Part shown: positions 61,361 through 64,000 of the stretch, in pieces
How the letters are laid out: each line of letters opens with the position of its first letter
Position numbering within the stretch: position 1 is the first letter of the stretch
Assembly (NCBI GenBank): GCA_949031345.1
Contig: CARNVA010000008.1
Span: forward strand, 7,750 to 71,749
Origin: an uncultured Eubacteriales bacterium
GTDB lineage: Bacteria > Bacillota > Clostridia > Christensenellales > UBA1242
Direction of reading: 5' to 3'
Length of the DNA stretch: 64,000 nucleotides
Translations under genes and position numbers: made by a program
Notes under the pieces: generated by a model
Told to the model about the DNA's origin: nothing
What the model saw: only the letters and a program-made list of their open reading frames with translations
Databases searched by the model: none

Positions 61361-61390
61361 AAAAAAAGGACAACATAAGTTGTCTTTTTC
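61361..61390 (-). terminator. Terminator of the 118-aa gene
   Basis: GACAAC-TTAT-GTTGTC on the minus strand followed by CTTTTTTT. Confidence 0.75.
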
Positions 61391-61396
61391 TGTACA

Positions 61397-61753
61397 TTAT
61401 CCCATTATACAAGCAAGCTTCTTGCTTGATTTTTCTTCAAAAAGTTTCATTTTGTCATAAATATCTTTCAATTTACTCTCGTCTGCACCTATCTGACTTT
61501 GAAGACCATTCAACTCAACTGCAAGCTTTTCAATTTCAATTATGTTTTCGCAAACCACTTGTGCTGCATCCAATAAATCCTCACTTTCTCCGCCTGCCTT
61601 CTTAAGCTTATAAAGCTCAACCGCCAAATCGGTGTTGTCTTTTATGTTGGAATAAAGCATATCAATTTGTTGACGCAAATCTAAAATATGCTCTGCATTT
61701 TCGGTGCCATCTGCAGAAAACTCACCTTGCTTTTTAATCATTTTCTTTTCCAT
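61397..61753 (-). CDS. Unknown coiled-coil protein, 118 aa
   Basis: SD GAAGG lies 6 nt before the ATG. After a short polar N-terminus the sequence is almost fully helical with heptad-like spacing (ILDLRQQIDMLYSNIKDNTD, IIEIEKLAVELNGLQSQIG), ending in KKLACIMG. No membrane segment or enzyme motif. It is likely to dimerise through a coiled coil. Single-gene transcript with its own terminator; function unknown. Confidence 0.55.
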   Translation of the reverse strand: MEKKMIKKQGEFSADGTENAEHILDLRQQIDMLYSNIKDNTDLAVELYKLKKAGGESEDLLDAAQVVCENIIEIEKLAVELNGLQSQIGADESKLKDIYDKMKLFEEKSSKKLACIMG

Positions 61754-61925
61754 ATTAAACCTTCTTAAATTTTAACTCTATTGATTATAACATATTAAAA
61801 AAATCAAGTCAAACAAAGCCAGCAAAACCTAAAACTTTATTTCTATTTTTGCAATATATTTATCTGCCTTCCGCTTTCCCTGGAATTTTTATTTAAGCAA
61901 ACATATATTAAAAGAAGAAACATTT

Positions 61926-61968
61926 TTTATAAGTGAAAAAATATCTAGATCTAAACTTCACTTATAAA
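61926..61968. repeat. 12-bp inverted repeat upstream of the PH-domain gene
   Basis: TTTATAAGTGAA (61926-61937) and TTCACTTATAAA (61957-61968) pair around 19 nt, 60 nt before the start codon; candidate operator or leader hairpin. Confidence 0.5.
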
Positions 61969-62027
61969 TATTGATTTTTCAGACAAAAACATATATAATT
62001 AAAATAGCTTATAACAAGGAGAAAAAA

Positions 62028-62681
62028 GTGGAATTAAACGACAACTATTTTAAGCATGAAGAGACTGAAAATAAGGGAAATATTAGCTTGAAAGAAATGG
62101 TAGACCTTTCAGATGACGAACAAATTTTATGGACTGGTAAGCCAAACAAAAAGGTATATCTCTTAGAACAATTTTTTAAAATGCTTCCTTTTGTAATTAT
62201 TTGGTTGGCTTTTGACAGCTTCTTTATTTATATGATGATCTCAAATACAAATGGCAGCGCGCTCCCCCCAGGACTTATAGTGTTTTTCATAGCTTTCTTT
62301 GCCTTTCATCTCATGCCTGTCTGGTTTTGGCTTTCAAATCTTTTAACTGCCAGAAAACGCTTAAAAAATCTTGAATACGCTTTTACTAATACAAGAATAA
62401 TTATAAAAAGCGGCTTCTTTGGTCAAATTGACAACATATTCTATTCTGAGATTTCATCAGTAAACATGCGAATTGGCTTTCTTGAAAAGATATTTCATGT
62501 TGGGGATATTTATATCAGAACAACAGACTCAAAATTTTATACTCTCGAAAATCTTTCAGACCCATACTTTTTGACAAATAAACTGCAAAAAATCGTTGTT
62601 GACATAAAAACAGACATTCAATTTCCAAACGACCTTCGCCCTGAAGAAAATCATGGTTATAAAACAAAGTATAAAAAATAA
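62028..62681 (+). CDS. Membrane protein with bacterial PH (bPH2/DUF304) domain, 217 aa
   Basis: GTG 62028 with AAGGAG 7 nt upstream fits better than the in-frame ATG at 61971, which lacks an SD. The N-terminal ~45 residues are soluble and acidic (ILWTGKPNKKVYLLEQFFK is a typical lead-in), followed by two hydrophobic segments (~50-70, ~80-105) and a bPH2 domain (YAFTNTRIIIKSGFFGQI, SSVNMRIGFLEKIF, GDIYIRTTDSKFYTLENL). Function of these proteins in envelope stress or secretion is unsettled. Confidence 0.8.
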   Translation: MELNDNYFKHEETENKGNISLKEMVDLSDDEQILWTGKPNKKVYLLEQFFKMLPFVIIWLAFDSFFIYMMISNTNGSALPPGLIVFFIAFFAFHLMPVWFWLSNLLTARKRLKNLEYAFTNTRIIIKSGFFGQIDNIFYSEISSVNMRIGFLEKIFHVGDIYIRTTDSKFYTLENLSDPYFLTNKLQKIVVDIKTDIQFPNDLRPEENHGYKTKYKK

Positions 62682-62807
62682 ATTTAATAAATACCTACAC
62701 AAAAAAACATTCTTTTATCTCAAAAACAATTATTAAAAGCCATAAAAACTTTTTATTAAAAAGCTTTTATAAAACAACATTCAATATATCTATAAAAATT
62801 ATTTAAG

Positions 62808-62843
62808 AAAAAAATAACTTTCAGTTTTTGAAAGTTATTTTTT
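62808..62843. terminator. Bidirectional terminator after the PH-domain gene
   Basis: AAATAACTTTCA (62812-62823) pairs with TGAAAGTTATTT (62829-62840), with A-run before and T-run after. Confidence 0.8.
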
Positions 62844-63031
62844 AAGCAAGTATAAGTAAACTTTACTAAATAAAAGAAATAGTCACCAAGCGTAAGGCCC
62901 TTAAATAAAGGTTTGAAACTTATTCCAAAAAAGGTAGCCGAGCGTAAGGATCGCAAACATAAAAGTTGCACGAGTGTCCCATATATTGACATGTGTTTTG
63001 ATTTATATTTTTTCCATCTATATAGATATTC
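62844..63031 (-). other. Non-coding stretch with internal 12-bp repeat, possible small RNA or interspersed repeat
   Basis: CCAAGCGTAAGG (62886-62897) recurs as CCGAGCGTAAGG (62938-62949). On the minus strand the region ends in the hairpin at 62812-62840 with a T-run. A 78-codon minus ORF here lacks an SD and reads like translated repeat sequence. I interpret it as non-coding, perhaps a multicopy element or RNA. Confidence 0.35.
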
Positions 63032-63520
63032 TTATTTAATTTTATAAGTGAATTTAGATTTTATTCTCGTATAGGTTATAGTTATTTTACCATCATTATT
63101 CACTAAGTTTTGGCATTTATAAATACCATAAAAAATAAATCCTTGCTTTTCTCTACTGAAAACCATATATTGTCTTTGCCCAAGATTATCACTCAATGAA
63201 ATATTACTTAAACCATAATAGTAATTATTAGGATCCGAAATTAGTGTTCTAATCAAATATTTCCCTCTATTACTGATAGACTCTTTCCAAATAGTACCAT
63301 CATTATAAATATTATCATTATTTAATATAGTTACCCAAACAAATGTATTTTCCATCTCTTTACTTTTGAAAGTAATAGGTTTTAATATGTGTGTCAATCT
63401 TAAACTTGGACTTTCATTACTTTGAAACATCTTCCAATGAAATATTTTTGGTCGACAAACGCCCATTACCATTTGGCCAGCATTTAAAGTTACACTTACT
63501 TCTTCATAAGTATTTGGCAT
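63032..63520 (-). CDS. Unknown protein, 162 aa
   Basis: ATG 63520 lies 9 nt after AAAGG; the ATG three codons earlier abuts that SD. The protein is strand-rich, soluble, with FVWVTILNNDNIYNDGTIW, ISNRGKYLIR and KQGFIFYGIYKC segments; the aromatic-rich pattern suggests a compact beta domain, but I cannot assign it. It sits between a repeat-like region and structured tandem repeats, a setting typical of horizontally acquired genes. Confidence 0.5.
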   Translation of the reverse strand: MPNTYEEVSVTLNAGQMVMGVCRPKIFHWKMFQSNESPSLRLTHILKPITFKSKEMENTFVWVTILNNDNIYNDGTIWKESISNRGKYLIRTLISDPNNYYYGLSNISLSDNLGQRQYMVFSREKQGFIFYGIYKCQNLVNNDGKITITYTRIKSKFTYKIK

Positions 63521-63562
63521 ATCCCACATCCTTTATAAACAAAATTAAATTTACTAACAAAT

Positions 63563-63830
63563 TTTTTCGCAAGGTCAATCCTTCTGAGTTTTATAAAATG
63601 ATTAGTCTAAATTAACCTTTTCATTCCATGCACTATTATTTCTCCCGCCCCAAACACTTTCACCTTAGTCACTTTCTCGCACTCTCACTCGCACTCTCGG
63701 GAAGATGTTTTGTGCAAACAAAACGCACGCACTGCGTGCTAGAACACTGCCACTGTTTATTTGTAACAAAAAAGCACCCTCGTGCGGATGCCTTCCTGAT
63801 ATTCCAGCAGTGTTCATTAGAAAAACAAAG
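63563..63830. repeat. Structured repeat unit 1 (268 bp)
   Basis: It begins TTTTTCGCAAGG and contains, on either strand, hairpins GTTTTG/CAAAAC (63707-63724), GCACGC/GCGTGC (63725-63739) and GCACCC/GGATGC (63774-63791, with A-run before, so terminator-like on the minus strand). It is followed directly by a second unit. No coding sequence is supported. Confidence 0.75.
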
Positions 63831-64000
63831 TTTTTCGCAAGGGCAATCCTTCAAACTTAAAATAAAATTGACAACTCACATTGACCTTTTCATCCCGGGC
63901 GTCCGGGAAGAGTTTTGTGCAAACAAAACGCACGCTCAGCGTGCCAGAACACTGCCACTGTTTATTTGTAACAAAAAAGCACCCTCGTGCGGATGCCTTC
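63831..64000. repeat. Structured repeat unit 2, cut by the window edge
   Basis: It repeats unit 1 from TTTTTCGCAAGG onward but lacks about 60 nt of its middle part. From GGGAAG (63905) to the edge it is nearly identical to 63699-63794. In the GCACGC-nnn-GCGTGC hairpin only the loop differs (TCA instead of ACT). An additional CCCGG-GCGT-CCGGG stem lies at 63894-63907. Confidence 0.75.

Noticed and set aside
62756..62992. A 78-codon minus-strand ORF
   Set aside because: It lacks an SD and overlaps the terminator hairpin and internal repeat; it reads like translated repeat sequence.
63669..63854. A Cys-rich 61-codon ORF on the minus strand
   Set aside because: It lies wholly within the structured tandem repeats and has no translation signals.
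1..64000. CRISPR arrays, insertion sequences, rRNA genes
   Set aside because: No array of short spaced repeats, no transposase gene and no rRNA sequence was seen in the window.

Overview
The window looks like a chromosome segment of an uncultured low-GC Bacillota (Clostridia-like, probably a gut or rumen anaerobe). It is AT-rich with very AT-rich gaps. Most genes have AGGAGG-type ribosome binding sites and many start with TTG or GTG. There is a tRNA-dependent T-box before an aspartyl-tRNA synthetase, a SpoVB-like flippase, a two-gene minimal SUF system, and surface proteins built from InlB/Listeria-Bacteroides and BspA-type repeats. TAA, TAG and TGA all end ordinary genes, so the genetic code appears standard.

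Region 1 (1-9589) is the right part of an integrated mobile element. It ends in the 3' part of a tRNA-Val(UAC) gene, including CCA and followed by that tRNA's terminator, which marks an attachment site. The element carries tiny membrane peptides, three large membrane-anchored proteins (two with InlB/BspA repeats, one shifted out of frame by an A8 tract at its start), a protamine-like basic protein, a P-loop packaging or Zot-like ATPase, a 94-nt hairpin, a small HTH protein and a phage-type DNA methyltransferase. It resembles an inovirus-like or other small tailless-phage provirus, but the left end with integrase and replication genes lies outside the window.

Region 2 (9.6-25.3 kb) holds housekeeping genes (GNAT, phosphodiesterase, tilS), a candidate large structured RNA of about 590 nt with its own promoter, closing helix and terminator (13310-13902), and an unusual family: three paralogues fusing a DUF6273-like region to a MoxR-type AAA+ ATPase. 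One copy is split by an in-frame amber codon. Two sit in an operon with a radical-SAM gene behind a divergent AraC regulator. A VWA/metallopeptidase protein with a very long Gln/Gly linker and a P-loop-less AAA-like partner at 35.5-38.2 kb are plausible effectors of the same machinery.

Region 3 (25.6-52.4 kb) contains a TetR-controlled ABC exporter with two different ATPases, a flippase, PnuC, an S51 peptidase, an AAA-CYTH fusion, T-box/aspS, a 992-residue adhesin whose promoter spacer contains a G9 tract (probable phase variation), Smr, SufC/SufBD (SMS-like), an RNA methyltransferase, EngB, a surface repeat protein, tRNA-Ala and a rhomboid protease.

Region 4 (52.5-64 kb) is lineage-specific: a large coiled-coil membrane protein, an HD hydrolase, three paralogous two-TM proteins each with its own promoter, a small gene family with one intact and one broken copy, two further decayed genes, and structured tandem repeats running off the right edge.
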